Numbered from the stretch's first letter, positions 8,965 to 16,784 are shown. The stretch: 64,000 nucleotides of DNA from JBBQSN01 sp963825505 (GCA_963825505.1 CAWGTL010000004.1:248001-312000), one strand, 5' to 3'. The notes: generated by a model not told the origin, from the sequence alone. Made by a program: numbers and translations.

Positions 8965-9948
8965 TCAGCCGGCGCGTGCGGACGCCGCCGGCGCGAGCTC
9001 GGGCGTGGTGAGGGAGCGGGCGCGCGACCGGTGGTCGCGCGGGGTGATCCCGCGCTCGCGCTTGAACGCCACGCTGAGCGCGAGCCCGCTGCTGTAGCCC
9101 ACCCGCCGGGCCACGGCGTCGAGGGTCGACCCGGGCTCGGTGAGCAGGTCGGCGGCCAGGTTGAGCCGCCACTGCGTCAGGTACGACATCGGCGGCTCGC
9201 CGGCGACCGCGGCGAAGCGACGCGCGAACGCGGCCCGCGACAGGCCCACCTCGGCGGCCAGCGACGCCACCGTCCAGGCGCGCTCGGGCGAGGACTCGAT
9301 GAGCCGCAGCACCCGTCCGACCACCGGGTCGGAGTACGCGGCGTACCAGGTCGGGGTGTCGGTGTCGGGCCGCGCGAGCCACGCCCGGACCACCGACACC
9401 AGGACCAGGTCGAGGAGCCGGTCGACGACGGCGTCCTGGCCGGGCGCCTCCTGCATCGACTCCTGCTCGAGCAGGTCGAGCAGCGAGGCCCTCCAGTCGT
9501 GCCGCCGCACGACCGCCAGGGGCGGCAGCGCGTCCAGGAGCCGGCGCCCCACGGCGTCGGTGCGCTCGTAGGTGCCGATCATCAGCACGCACTCGCCGTC
9601 CGGACCGGTCCCCCAGCTGCGCCCGCCGAGGCGCATCGCGTCGCACAGGTCGATCCCCTCCGGCGTGCGTGCCACCTGGTCCGGTCCGACGACGCCCATC
9701 GGCGCGGTGCCCGGGTCGTCGGCCACGGTGTACGGAGCGGGCCCGGACAGCAGGGCCACGTCGCCTGCTTCGACCGCCTGGCGGCGGCCGTCGTCGAGCA
9801 CCACCCAGAGACGGCCCCGGACGACCGCGACCAGCGTCAGCGGCGCCTCGTCCTCGACCCGCAGGCCCCACGGCGGGTCGAGCACGGCGCGCAGGACGAA
9901 CGCGCCGCGCGCACGCGGCCCGTCGAGGAAGGCGGCCAGCGTGTCCAC
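8965..9948 (-). CDS. AraC-family transcriptional regulator (cupin N-domain)
   Basis: 327-residue regulator. Seen: an N-terminal AraC_binding_2/cupin sensor domain (LRVEDEAPLTLVAVVRGRLW, AVEAGDVALLSGPAPYTV) and two C-terminal HTH motifs (WTVASLAAEVGLSRAAFARRF and TLDAVARRVGYSSGLALSVAFKRERGITPRDHR). GTG start at 9948. It is divergent from a pyridoxamine-oxidase-like gene with a 100-bp spacer, a layout in which AraC proteins of this subclass often control the neighbour. The effector is unknown. The 219-bp stretch on its 3' side (8746-8964) holds no gene; GGCCGGCC-rich inverted repeats there may be a terminator. Confidence 0.9.
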   Translation of the reverse strand: MDTLAAFLDGPRARGAFVLRAVLDPPWGLRVEDEAPLTLVAVVRGRLWVVLDDGRRQAVEAGDVALLSGPAPYTVADDPGTAPMGVVGPDQVARTPEGIDLCDAMRLGGRSWGTGPDGECVLMIGTYERTDAVGRRLLDALPPLAVVRRHDWRASLLDLLEQESMQEAPGQDAVVDRLLDLVLVSVVRAWLARPDTDTPTWYAAYSDPVVGRVLRLIESSPERAWTVASLAAEVGLSRAAFARRFAAVAGEPPMSYLTQWRLNLAADLLTEPGSTLDAVARRVGYSSGLALSVAFKRERGITPRDHRSRARSLTTPELAPAASARAG

Positions 9949-10048
9949 CGGCCGAGGATACCTCGCAGCGCCGGTCGTGGACGCTCAGACGTGCGGACGA
10001 GCCGCAGGACCATGGATCGTCTCGGGTACGGAGCGCTTCACTCGGTCC
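9949..10048. promoter_or_regulatory. divergent promoter region, araC-like / oxidase
   Basis: The 100 bp between two divergent genes. The segment GGACCATGG at about 10006-10014 and the segment GGTCCATGACC overlapping the downstream ATG at 10049 are related partial palindromes, which could be regulator half-sites. No convincing -35/-10 pair was identified by eye. Confidence 0.3.
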
Positions 10049-10582
10049 ATGACCACGACGCAGCAGGACCACGGACCTGGCACCGTCTCTTCGACAGCCC
10101 CCTCCACCACCCTCTCCCCAGCCCGGCTCCTCCGGCTGATCGGGCGCCGCACGGTCGCCCACCTCGCCACCGTCTCCGCGGCCGGGCGACCGCACTCCGC
10201 GACCGTCCTGTACGCCGCCGTCGGCACCACGCTCTACGTCTCGACCGACACCGGCAGCCGCAAGGCCCGCAACATCGGGGCGAACCCGTACGTCGGCATC
10301 AGCATCCCGGTGCGCCGGCTGCCGGTCGGGCCGCCGTCGTCGATCCAGTTCCAGGCCAGGGCGACCCTGCTGGCCCGCGACGACGACGAGATCAGCGCGC
10401 TCGCGGCGGCCGGGCGCCTCGACGCCGTGACCGGGCACGGCGAGCTGGAGCGTGAGGAGGCGTGCTTCGTGCGGATCGAGCCCGTGGCCCGGGTGCACAC
10501 CTACGGCCTGGGCATGTCGCTGCTGCACCTGCTCCGGCACCCGCTGGACGCGGCCGGGACCGTGGTGCTGCCCACCGCCTGA
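10049..10582 (+). CDS. pyridoxamine 5'-phosphate oxidase family protein
   Basis: 177-residue flavin (or F420)-binding split-barrel protein. Seen: LLRLIGRRTVAHLATVSAAGRPHSATVLYAAVGTTLYVSTDTGSRKARNIGANPYVGISIPV, the standard PNPOx-like fold signature, then FQARATLLARDD and a C-terminal strand with FVRIEPVARVHTYGLG. It is not PdxH itself: it lacks the C-terminal PLP-binding block. ATG at 10049 is used. Likely regulated by the divergent AraC-type protein; the substrate is unknown. Confidence 0.85.
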   Translation: MTTTQQDHGPGTVSSTAPSTTLSPARLLRLIGRRTVAHLATVSAAGRPHSATVLYAAVGTTLYVSTDTGSRKARNIGANPYVGISIPVRRLPVGPPSSIQFQARATLLARDDDEISALAAAGRLDAVTGHGELEREEACFVRIEPVARVHTYGLGMSLLHLLRHPLDAAGTVVLPTA

Positions 10583-10606
10583 CGTGCCACCGGTGCGGTC
10601 GGGCCG

Positions 10607-11533
10607 TCACTGCTCGCGCAGTCGCTCCAGCGCGGTGGCGAGGTCGTCGGGGTAGTCGCTGGAGTACTCCACGTGCTGCCCCGTGCCAGGGTGCTCGAAG
10701 CCGAGCCGGCGGGCGTGCAGCCACTGCCGGGAGAGCCCGAGCCGGGCCGACAGGGTCGGGTCGGCGCCGTAGGTGAGGTCGCCGACGCACGGGTGGCGCA
10801 GCGCGGAGAAGTGCACCCGGATCTGGTGGGTGCGGCCGGTCTCCAGGTGCACCTCGACGAGGCTGGCGGAGCGGAACGCCTCGAGCAGCTCGTAGTGGGT
10901 GATGCTGGGCTTGCCGGCGGTCGTCACGGCCCACTTCCAGTCCGAGGACGGGTGCCGTCCGATCGGGGCGTCGATCGTCCCGCTCACCGGGTCGGGCAGG
11001 CCCTGCACGACCGCGTGGTAGACCTTCTCGACCGTGCGCTCCTTGAAGGCGCGCTTGAGGGCGGTGTACGCGTGCTCGCTCTTGGCCACGACCATCAGAC
11101 CGGACGTGCCGACGTCGAGGCGGTGCACGATCCCCTGACGCTCCGCGGCACCGCTGGTGGAGATCCGGTAGCCGACGCCCGCGAGCCCGCCGATCACCGT
11201 CGGCCCGCTCCACCCGGGGCTCGGGTGCGCCGCCACCCCGACCGGCTTGTCGACGACCACGATGTCGTCGTCGTCGTGCACCACGCGCAGGCCGTCGACC
11301 AGCTCGGCGACGAGCTCGACCGGCCCGCGCGGGTCGGGCAGGTCGACCTCGACCCACCCGCCGGCCACCAGGCGGTCGGACTTGCCGGCGATACGCCCGT
11401 CGACCCGGATCGCGCCGTCGGCCGCGAGCGCCGCCACCACCGAGCGCGACAGCCCGAGCATCCGGGACAGGCCGGCGTCGACCCGGTCGCCGTCCAGTCC
11501 GTCCGGGACGGGCAGGGTGCGGGTCTCAGCCAC
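10607..11533 (-). CDS. rluD: RluA/RluD-family pseudouridine synthase
   Basis: 308-residue rRNA pseudouridine synthase, most like RluD (23S rRNA helix 69). Seen: N-terminal S4 RNA-binding domain (DRVDAGLSRMLGLSRSVVAALAADGAIRVDG), VVDKPVGVAAHPSPGW, and the catalytic motif HRLDVGTSGLMVVAKSE with the nucleophilic Asp near residue 136; then GRTHQIRVHFSALRHP. GTG at 11533 is preferred: it overlaps the lspA stop by 8 bases and starts the S4-linked N-terminus. The lspA-rluD order is the standard actinobacterial arrangement. The exact target nucleotide is inferred from the family. Confidence 0.93.
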   Translation of the reverse strand: MAETRTLPVPDGLDGDRVDAGLSRMLGLSRSVVAALAADGAIRVDGRIAGKSDRLVAGGWVEVDLPDPRGPVELVAELVDGLRVVHDDDDIVVVDKPVGVAAHPSPGWSGPTVIGGLAGVGYRISTSGAAERQGIVHRLDVGTSGLMVVAKSEHAYTALKRAFKERTVEKVYHAVVQGLPDPVSGTIDAPIGRHPSSDWKWAVTTAGKPSITHYELLEAFRSASLVEVHLETGRTHQIRVHFSALRHPCVGDLTYGADPTLSARLGLSRQWLHARRLGFEHPGTGQHVEYSSDYPDDLATALERLREQ

Positions 11534-12167
11534 GGGTCTCCTCCTCGGCGGGTGGTACCTCGGTCGTGGTGCCCTCACGGGTGCCGTCGGGGCCGACTCC
11601 GACCAGTCCGAGCAGCGCGATCGCCGCGGCCGCGCCGACGATCCAGATGTCGGCGACGTTGCCCACGAACCAGTCGCGGTAGGCGATGAAGTCGATGACG
11701 TGGCCGCGGGCGAAGCCGGGCTCGCGCAGCAGCCGGTCGGTGAGGTTGCCGAGCGCGCCGGACAGCAGCAGCCCGAGCGCGAGAGCCCAGCGCAGGCTGC
11801 CCAGCCGTCGCGACACCCGGACGATGACGACGACCACGACGACCGCGACCGCGGTGAACAGCCAGGTGGTGCCCTCTCCGAGCGAGAACGCGGCGCCGGG
11901 GTTGAACAGCAGCCGCAGCCCGAGCCAGCCGTCGACGAGGGGCACGACCTCGGACCGGTCCAGGTGCTCCAGCGCGAGCCACTTGGTGACCTGGTCGGCG
12001 GCGTAACCGAGGACGCAGACCACCACCAGCACGAGCACCAGCCGGCGACGGCGCGAGGGGTCGACCCGATCGGCCGGGCCGCGCTCGAAGGTGCTCGGGT
12101 CCGGTGCGTCCGCGGCGGGCGGGGCGGTTCCCGCGCTCTCGCGCGCCGCGGGGTCGTCGGTGGGCAT
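11526..12167 (-). CDS. lspA: signal peptidase II (prolipoprotein)
   Basis: 213-residue membrane aspartyl protease that removes signal peptides from diacylated lipoproteins. Seen: four transmembrane segments, DQVTKWLAL, NPGAAFSLGEG, and the two catalytic Asp motifs GNLTDRLL and VADIWIV. The ~37-residue hydrophilic N-terminal extension and the charged C-terminal tail (after residue ~195) are typical of high-GC actinobacteria. A likely substrate, the siderophore-binding lipoprotein, is encoded at 61484-62542. Confidence 0.95.
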   Translation of the reverse strand: MPTDDPAARESAGTAPPAADAPDPSTFERGPADRVDPSRRRRLVLVLVVVCVLGYAADQVTKWLALEHLDRSEVVPLVDGWLGLRLLFNPGAAFSLGEGTTWLFTAVAVVVVVVIVRVSRRLGSLRWALALGLLLSGALGNLTDRLLREPGFARGHVIDFIAYRDWFVGNVADIWIVGAAAAIALLGLVGVGPDGTREGTTTEVPPAEEETRG

Positions 12168-12238
12168 CGTGGGTCAAGCCTCCCACGCGGACGGGGGTGC
12201 TCCCGCCCGCACGCTCCCGGCGGCGCCTCAGCGCGCGG

Positions 12239-12283
12239 TCAGTGCCGCTCCGGTCAGTGCCGCTCCGGTCAGTGCCGCTCCTG
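12239..12283. repeat. three tandem 15-bp repeats over the dksA stop codon
   Basis: The unit TCAGTGCCGCTCCGG occurs at 12239 and 12254, and a third copy with two changes at its end (TCAGTGCCGCTCCTG) lies at 12269. The third copy contains the stop codon of the dksA-like gene, so each copy read on the minus strand repeats the codons for Glu-Arg-His-stop. The array looks like slippage or duplication at the 3' end of the gene. Confidence 0.85.
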
Positions 12284-13273
12284 CTCCTGCTTGCACGTGA
12301 CGCACAAGGTGGCGCGCGGGAACGCCTGCAGGCGGCCCTTGCCGATCGGGTTGCCGCACGACTCGCACGAGCCGTAGGTGCCGTCGTCGATCCGGGCCAG
12401 CGCCCGGGCGTTCTGCGCCAGCAGCTCACGGGCGTTGTTGGCCAGCGAGATCCCGTGCTCGCGCTCGAACGCCTTGCTGCCGGTGTCGGCCTGGTCGTCG
12501 CCCGCGACGTCGCCGGCGTCGCGGATCAGCTCGGCGATCTGGTCGTCGGCCACCGCGAGCTCGGCGTTCAGCCGGTCGATGTCGGCGGTCAGCTCGGCCC
12601 GCACGGCCTTGAGCTCGGTCTTGGTCCAGGGGCTCTCGTTGGAGCGGACGGCGAGCTTCGCGCTGCGGGCGTCGCGGACGCGCGGTCTTCTTCGTCGCGG
12701 TCTTCGTCGTCGCGGTCTTCGTCGTCGCGGTCTTCGTCGTCGCGGTCTTCTTCGCGGCCGCCTTGGCCGGCGCGGTCTTCTTCGTCGCGGTCTTCTTCGT
12801 CGCGGTCTTCTTCGTCGCGACCCTGGCCGGCGCGGCCTTCTTCGCGGCCGTCTTGGCCGGCGCCGCCTTCTTCGCGGCCGCCTTGGCCGGCGCCGCCTTC
12901 TTCGCGGCCGCCTTGGCCGGCGCGGCCTTCTTCGCCGGCCGCCTTGCGCCGGCGCGGCCTTCTTCGCCGACGCCTTCGCGGGAGCGGTCTTCTTCGCCGA
13001 CGCCTTCGCGGGAGTGGTCTTCCTCGCGGGAGCGGCCTTCTTCGCCGGAGCGGCCTTCTTCGGCGCGGCCTTCGTCGCCGCCGCCGTGCCCGGTGCCGTC
13101 TTCTTCGCCGCCGACTTCTTCGACGCGGCCTTCGTCGCCGCCGCCGTGGCCGGTGCCGCCTTCTTCGCCGCCGACTTCCTCGACGCGGCCTTGGTCGCCG
13201 ACCTCGTCGTCGCGGTGGTCGTCGCCGCCGCAGAGGTCCGCGTGCTGCCGCGCCGTGCTGCCGTCGCCGCCAT
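12269..13273 (-). CDS. DksA/TraR C4 zinc-finger protein with long Lys/Ala-rich tail
   Basis: The C-terminal ~105 residues are a DksA/TraR-type RNA-polymerase-binding domain with a C-x2-C-x17-C-x2-C zinc finger (CESCG ... CVTC) and a coiled-coil-like helix before it. The first ~230 residues are a low-complexity AAKKAAPAK-type tail like histone H1 tails. The ATG at 13273 opens the frame. Codon use shows that the middle of the tail (~12680-12947) is really in another frame: the annotated frame there would be Arg/Pro-rich with rare CGA/AGA/CCA codons. Three single-base insertions, near 12947, 12936 and 12680, explain this and cancel out, so the zinc finger is in frame. Either sequence errors or real compensated changes. 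It sits between divIVA and lspA, its usual place. Confidence 0.85.
   Translation of the reverse strand: MAATAARRGSTRTSAAATTTATTRSATKAASRKSAAKKAAPATAAATKAASKKSAAKKTAPGTAAATKAAPKKAAPAKKAAPARKTTPAKASAKKTAPAKASAKKAAPAQGGRRRRPRRPRRPRRRRRRPRRPRRRRRRPRRPRRRPRRPGSRRRRPRRRRPRRRRPRRPRRPRRRPRRRRPRRRRPRRRRPRRRRPRVRDARSAKLAVRSNESPWTKTELKAVRAELTADIDRLNAELAVADDQIAELIRDAGDVAGDDQADTGSKAFEREHGISLANNARELLAQNARALARIDDGTYGSCESCGNPIGKGRLQAFPRATLCVTCKQEQERH
12680..12960. repeat. GC-rich low-complexity coding repeats (Lys/Ala/Pro/Thr tail)
   Basis: Imperfect tandem units within the dksA-like gene: GTCTTCGTCGTCGCG (15 bp, several copies near 12685-12750), GTCTTCTTCGTCGCG (about 12775-12825), and a roughly 36-bp unit built from CTTCTTCGCGGCCGCCTTGG (about 12834-12930). 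On the minus strand they encode KTAT, KKTAT and AKKAAPAKAA blocks. The repeats are in multiples of 3 except at the three suspected indels. Confidence 0.85.
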
Positions 13274-13384
13274 GGGTCGGCCTCCTCCGGGCGCAGTGGC
13301 CCGCTCGTCGTGCCGCGAAGGATAGGGGGCGCGGGGCGGGCGTGCGACGTGCGACGCGCCGGGAGGCACCGCACGCACGACGGC

Positions 13385-13411
13385 GGGGCGGCGACCCGTG
13401 GTCGCCGCCCC
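13385..13411 (-). terminator. hairpin downstream of divIVA
   Basis: Perfect 11-bp stem GGGGCGGCGAC / GTCGCCGCCCC with a 5-base loop (CCGTG), about 70 bp past the divIVA stop on the minus strand and ahead of the dksA-like gene. No T-tract follows, as is usual for high-GC actinobacterial terminators. Confidence 0.5.
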
Positions 13412-13482
13412 GTCGTCCACGCGCTGCGTGGGGTGGTGCGGGTGGTGCGGCCGGCTGGTCGGCCGGCACCGGTGGAGCTGGG

Positions 13483-14203
13483 TCAGACGCCCTGCAGACC
13501 GCCGCCCTCGCCCGGACGTCCGGGCGCCAGGCTGCCCTTGTTCTCGAGGTCCTTGAGCTGGGTCTCGAGGTAGGACTTCAGCCGGGTGCGGTACTCCCGC
13601 TCGAAGCCGCGCAGCTCGTCGATCTTGCGCTCCAGGAGCGAACGCTCCTGCTCGAGCGCACCGAGGGTCTGCGACTTCTTCGTCTCGGCCTCGCGCACCA
13701 GCCGGTCGGCCTGCTCCTTGGCCTCGCCGATCAGCTGGTCGCGCTTCTCCTCACCGCTGCGGACGTGCTCGTCGTGCAGCTTCTGGGCCAGCGCGAGCAT
13801 GCCGGTGGCGGCCTCGGGGCCGGCACCGGGGACGGCCATCGACGCGGCCGGTGCGGGCGCCTGGGCGGCCGGGATCACCGGCTGCGCCACGACGGGCTCG
13901 GGCTCGGGCTGGGGCTGGGGCTCCGGCTCCGGCTCGCGGCTCGGGCTCCGGCTCGGGCTCCGGCTCGACGGCCTTGGCCATCACCGGGGCGGAACCTGCG
14001 GCTGCGCCGGCACGGGTGAGCTCGCCCACCCGGTTCTCGCACGCCGACAGCTTGGCCTTCAGCTCGTCGTTCTCGGTCTGCAGCGCACGCAGGGTGTTGA
14101 CGACCTCGTCGAGGAAGTCGTCGACCTCGTCCTGGTCGTACCCCTCACGGAACTTCGTGGGCTGGAAGGTCTTGTTGACAACGTCATCTGGCGTCAGAGC
14201 CAT
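13483..14203 (-). CDS. divIVA: DivIVA / Wag31 polar-growth protein (apparent +1 frameshift)
   Basis: Coiled-coil cytoskeletal protein that marks curved membrane at poles and septa and directs apical wall growth. Seen: the membrane-binding N-terminus MALTPDDVVNKTFQPTKFREGYDQDEVDDFLDEVV in one frame, a Glu-Pro repeat linker, then in another frame the C-terminal coiled coil (LALAQKLHDEHVRSGEEKRDQLI ... LLERKIDELRGFEREYRTRLKSYLETQLKDLE). Total length is 721 bases (3n+1): one extra base near 13936, inside the GAGCCG repeat, joins the two parts; without it the product is 239 residues. It follows yggT and sepF as in other actinobacteria. Probably a sequence error, because the gene is normally essential. 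Confidence 0.9.
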
Positions 14204-14321
14204 GTGGTCACCTCATAGCGATGTTCGGACCGCGTGACCCCGACCAGCCGGGATCCAGCGGCAACGTTAGCGGACGAGCAGGGCCGGTGCAGGCGGCCCG
14301 TCCGAGCGGTGGGCGCGGCCG

Positions 14322-14621
14322 CTAGGCAGCCGCCTGCGCGGCGTTCCCGACGACGTTCATCGCCACGACCGTCACCAGCATGATGACGAGGAAGGCGAGG
14401 TCGAGCCGGATCTGACCGATCGACAGCGGCGGCAGCACCGACCGCAACGCCTTGAGCGGCGGGTCGGTCGGCGTGTACACGACCTCGGCCAGCAGGAGCA
14501 CGGCCCCTCGCGGCCGCCACTGCGGCGAGAAGGACTGGATGACGTCGAGCACCAGGCGCGCGATCATCAGGACGAAGAAGATCCAGAGCACGTAGTAGAG
14601 CAGGACGAGGAACAGGGCCAC
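14322..14621 (-). CDS. yggT: YggT-family membrane protein
   Basis: 99-residue protein with two hydrophobic blocks, residues ~3-25 and ~70-95, flanking the conserved loop YTPTDPPLKALRSVLPPLSIGQIRLDLAF. YggT homologues sit between sepF and divIVA in most actinobacteria and are thought to help division or envelope homeostasis; the biochemical role is not known. GTG start at 14621. The 118-bp gap to divIVA may hold the divIVA promoter. Confidence 0.93.
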   Translation of the reverse strand: MALFLVLLYYVLWIFFVLMIARLVLDVIQSFSPQWRPRGAVLLLAEVVYTPTDPPLKALRSVLPPLSIGQIRLDLAFLVIMLVTVVAMNVVGNAAQAAA

Positions 14622-14681
14622 GTCAGCAGCCTACGGTCTGCGGCTGGGCCGGCAGGAACTGGGCGGACAGGACCGGGACCG

Positions 14682-15167
14682 TCAGCTCTGGTTGAAGAAC
14701 CCGCTCTGGACGGCGGTGCGCTGGGCCGGCGCCGCGGGGGCGGTGACCTCCACGTGTGCCGGCGAGAGCAGGAACACCTTGCTCGTCACGCGCTCGATCG
14801 AGCCGCGCAGGCCGAACACCAGCCCGGCGCTGAAGTCGACCAGCCGCTTGGCGTCGGAGTCGTCCATGTCGGTGAGGTTCATGATCACCGGCACGCCCTC
14901 GCGGAAGGACTCTCCGATCGTCTTGGCGTCGTTGTAGGTGCGCGGGTGGATCGTCGAGATCCGGGTCAGCTCGCCGCCGACCGGCTCGGAGACCACGCGC
15001 TGCGGACCGCGGTCGCGCTTGATGTGGGTCACGGGGGCACCTCGCTCCTCCGCGACGTCGTCGGCCTTCGCCGCAGGCGCCTCGGTCTCGTACTCGTCGT
15101 AGGCGTGCGGGTTCTGGTCGTCCTCGGCCAGGCCCAGGTAGACCATGGCGTTGCGCAGACCGCCCAT
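14682..15167 (-). CDS. sepF: SepF, Z-ring membrane anchor
   Basis: 161-residue protein that tethers FtsZ to the membrane; in actinobacteria, which lack FtsA, it is the main anchor. Seen: an amphipathic N-terminus (MGGLRNAMVYLGLAED), an acidic/disordered linker, and the DUF552 core (RTYNDAKTIGESFREGVPVIMNLTDMDDSDAKRLVDFSAGLVFGLRGSIERVTSKVFLLSP). The ATG at 15167 has a GGAGGAG ribosome-binding site 7-9 bases upstream, so the longer frame to 15275 was rejected. It binds the C-terminal tail of FtsZ encoded at 16781-18064. Confidence 0.96.
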   Translation of the reverse strand: MGGLRNAMVYLGLAEDDQNPHAYDEYETEAPAAKADDVAEERGAPVTHIKRDRGPQRVVSEPVGGELTRISTIHPRTYNDAKTIGESFREGVPVIMNLTDMDDSDAKRLVDFSAGLVFGLRGSIERVTSKVFLLSPAHVEVTAPAAPAQRTAVQSGFFNQS

Positions 15168-15231
15168 CGGTGACTCCTCCAGTCGTGCCCCACCCCGGTC
15201 GCGGGGACCGACGATCATGACGTGATCGACG

Positions 15232-15936
15232 CTACCCGAGGGGAGGGCGCGATCCGAGGACCGCGGTGCCGACACGCAGGTGTGTCGCGCCGTGCTCGAC
15301 GGCCGCCTCGAGGTCGCCGCTCATGCCGGCCGAGATCAGCTGTGCCGCGGGGTGTTCGGCTCGGACGTCGTCGGCCACCTGGCGGAGCCGTGCGAACGAG
15401 ACGCCGGGCTCGGCCCCGAGAGGTGCCACCGCCATCACGCCCCGCAGGTGCAGACCCGTTGTGCCGGAGACGGTCTCGGCGAGCGCCAGCACCTCCGGCA
15501 CCGGGACCCCGCCGCGAGAGGGGTCGCCGTCGAGGCTCACCTGGACGAGCACGTCGAGCTCGCGACCGGCGAGCTCGGCACCGCGTCCGAGGGCCGTGAC
15601 GAGGCGCTCGCGGTCGACGGAGTGGACGAGGTCGGCCCACCGGGCCAGCGCGTTCGCCTTCTTGGTCTGCACCTGGCCGATCGCGTGCCACACCAGATCG
15701 AGGTCGGTGCAGCCCTGTGCCTTCTCGCCCCCTTCGGCGACCCGGGCCTCCCCCACGTCGCGGACCCCGAGCTCGGCCAGCAGCCGCACGTCCGACAGCG
15801 GGTAGGTCTTGGTGACCACGACGAGGGTCACCTCGGAGGGGTCGCGCTGCGCGGCCGCGCACGCCGCCCCGATCCGCTCGCGGACGGTGGCCAGCGCGCC
15901 GGCGAGCTCCGCGGACCGGTCGCCGCCCGTGGTCAC
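15232..15936 (-). CDS. yggS: YggS family PLP homeostasis protein
   Basis: 234-residue TIM-barrel protein that binds pyridoxal 5'-phosphate without a known enzymatic reaction and buffers PLP and amino-acid pools. Seen: the PLP-lysine strand VTLVVVTKTYPLSDVRLL, FGE-like GEARVAEGGEKA, WHAIGQVQTKKANALARW, LISAGMSGDLEAAVEHGATHLRVGTAVLG with the phosphate-binding SAGMS loop. The GTG start overlaps the pgeF stop by 4 bases (GTGA). Confidence 0.95.
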   Translation of the reverse strand: MTTGGDRSAELAGALATVRERIGAACAAAQRDPSEVTLVVVTKTYPLSDVRLLAELGVRDVGEARVAEGGEKAQGCTDLDLVWHAIGQVQTKKANALARWADLVHSVDRERLVTALGRGAELAGRELDVLVQVSLDGDPSRGGVPVPEVLALAETVSGTTGLHLRGVMAVAPLGAEPGVSFARLRQVADDVRAEHPAAQLISAGMSGDLEAAVEHGATHLRVGTAVLGSRPPLG

Positions 15937-16784
15937 CGCGCGCCCCGGGCGACGGTGCCGTGCAGCGCGACCACGCCCGCGAAGCGTCCGGTGGTGCCGT
16001 CGCGCCGGTGCGAGAACAGGTCCGGCCGCTCGACCGTGCAGCCGCGTACCAGCTCCACCGGCACCCTGGCCTCGTGCAGCTGCTGCAGCACGCCTGCGGC
16101 GACGTCGACCGCGGGCGTGCCTGCCGCCGACACCGACGCGGCCACCGGGACCGCCGCGGCCACGTCGTCGCGCAGGGCGGCGGGGACCTCGTAGCAGCGG
16201 GCGCAGACCGAGGGCCCGACGACCGCCTGCAGCGCCGTGGCGCCCAGGTCGCGCAGGGCGGTGACGGCGGCGCCGACGACCCCGGCGGCCATCCCGGCTC
16301 TACCGGCGTGCGCGACACCGACCACGCCGGCCGCGGGGTCGGCGAGCAGGACGGGCACGCAGTCCGCCACCATCACCGCGAGCGCCGTGCCGGGGGTGCG
16401 GGTGACCAGGACGTCGGCGGCCGGGACGGCCTCGCCCCACGGTTCGTCGGCGACGGCCACCTCCGTGCCGTGCACCTGATCGGCCAGGAACAGCCGGTCG
16501 GGCGTGACGTCCAGCCGCGCAGCCAGCCTCCGGCGGCTCGCGCGCACCCGCTCGGGGTCGTCGCCGACGTGCAGGCCGAGGTTGTCGGCGCCGTACCGGT
16601 CGTCGACCGGCTCGGGCGGTCCCCCGCGCCCGGTGAGCCCGAGCAGCACCCGCGACCCCCCGGACGCGACGGGGCCCCGCGACCACCAGAGGAGGTCGCG
16701 GGGCCCGGTCGGGTCGTTCGGCACGGCCCCAGTCCACCACGGCCCGGCGGTGCCGGGACCGGCCGGGCCGGGGCGCGCGGTCAC
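15933..16784 (-). CDS. pgeF: purine nucleosidase/laccase-domain protein, YfiH/PgeF family
   Basis: 283-residue multicopper-oxidase-like fold protein. Family members correct peptidoglycan precursors carrying L-Ser in place of L-Ala (PgeF) or act on purine nucleosides. Seen: LADQVHGTEVAVAD, VMVADCVPVLLADPAAGVVGVAHAGRAGMAAGVV with the Cys-His metal/catalytic site, GPSVCARCYEVP and the C-terminal RDGTTGRFAGVV. The GTG start overlaps ftsZ by 4 bases (GTGA). A 13-bp perfect stem falls inside the first ~38 codons (16672-16706), so the true start could be later. Confidence 0.9.
   Translation of the reverse strand: MTARPGPAGPGTAGPWWTGAVPNDPTGPRDLLWWSRGPVASGGSRVLLGLTGRGGPPEPVDDRYGADNLGLHVGDDPERVRASRRRLAARLDVTPDRLFLADQVHGTEVAVADEPWGEAVPAADVLVTRTPGTALAVMVADCVPVLLADPAAGVVGVAHAGRAGMAAGVVGAAVTALRDLGATALQAVVGPSVCARCYEVPAALRDDVAAAVPVAASVSAAGTPAVDVAAGVLQQLHEARVPVELVRGCTVERPDLFSHRRDGTTGRFAGVVALHGTVARGAR
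16672..16706 (-). other. 13-bp perfect inverted repeat in pgeF 5' coding region
   Basis: GGGCCCCGCGACC at 16672-16684 and its exact complement GGTCGCGGGGCCC at 16694-16706, with a 9-base loop. It lies ~75-110 bases past the ftsZ stop. It could be an internal attenuator that lowers pgeF-yggS expression relative to ftsZ, or chance within GC-rich coding sequence. Confidence 0.6.

Noticed and set aside
12680..12960. CRISPR-like repeat pattern
   Set aside because: Units are short, tandem without spacers and inside a coding region; they encode a Lys/Ala-rich tail.
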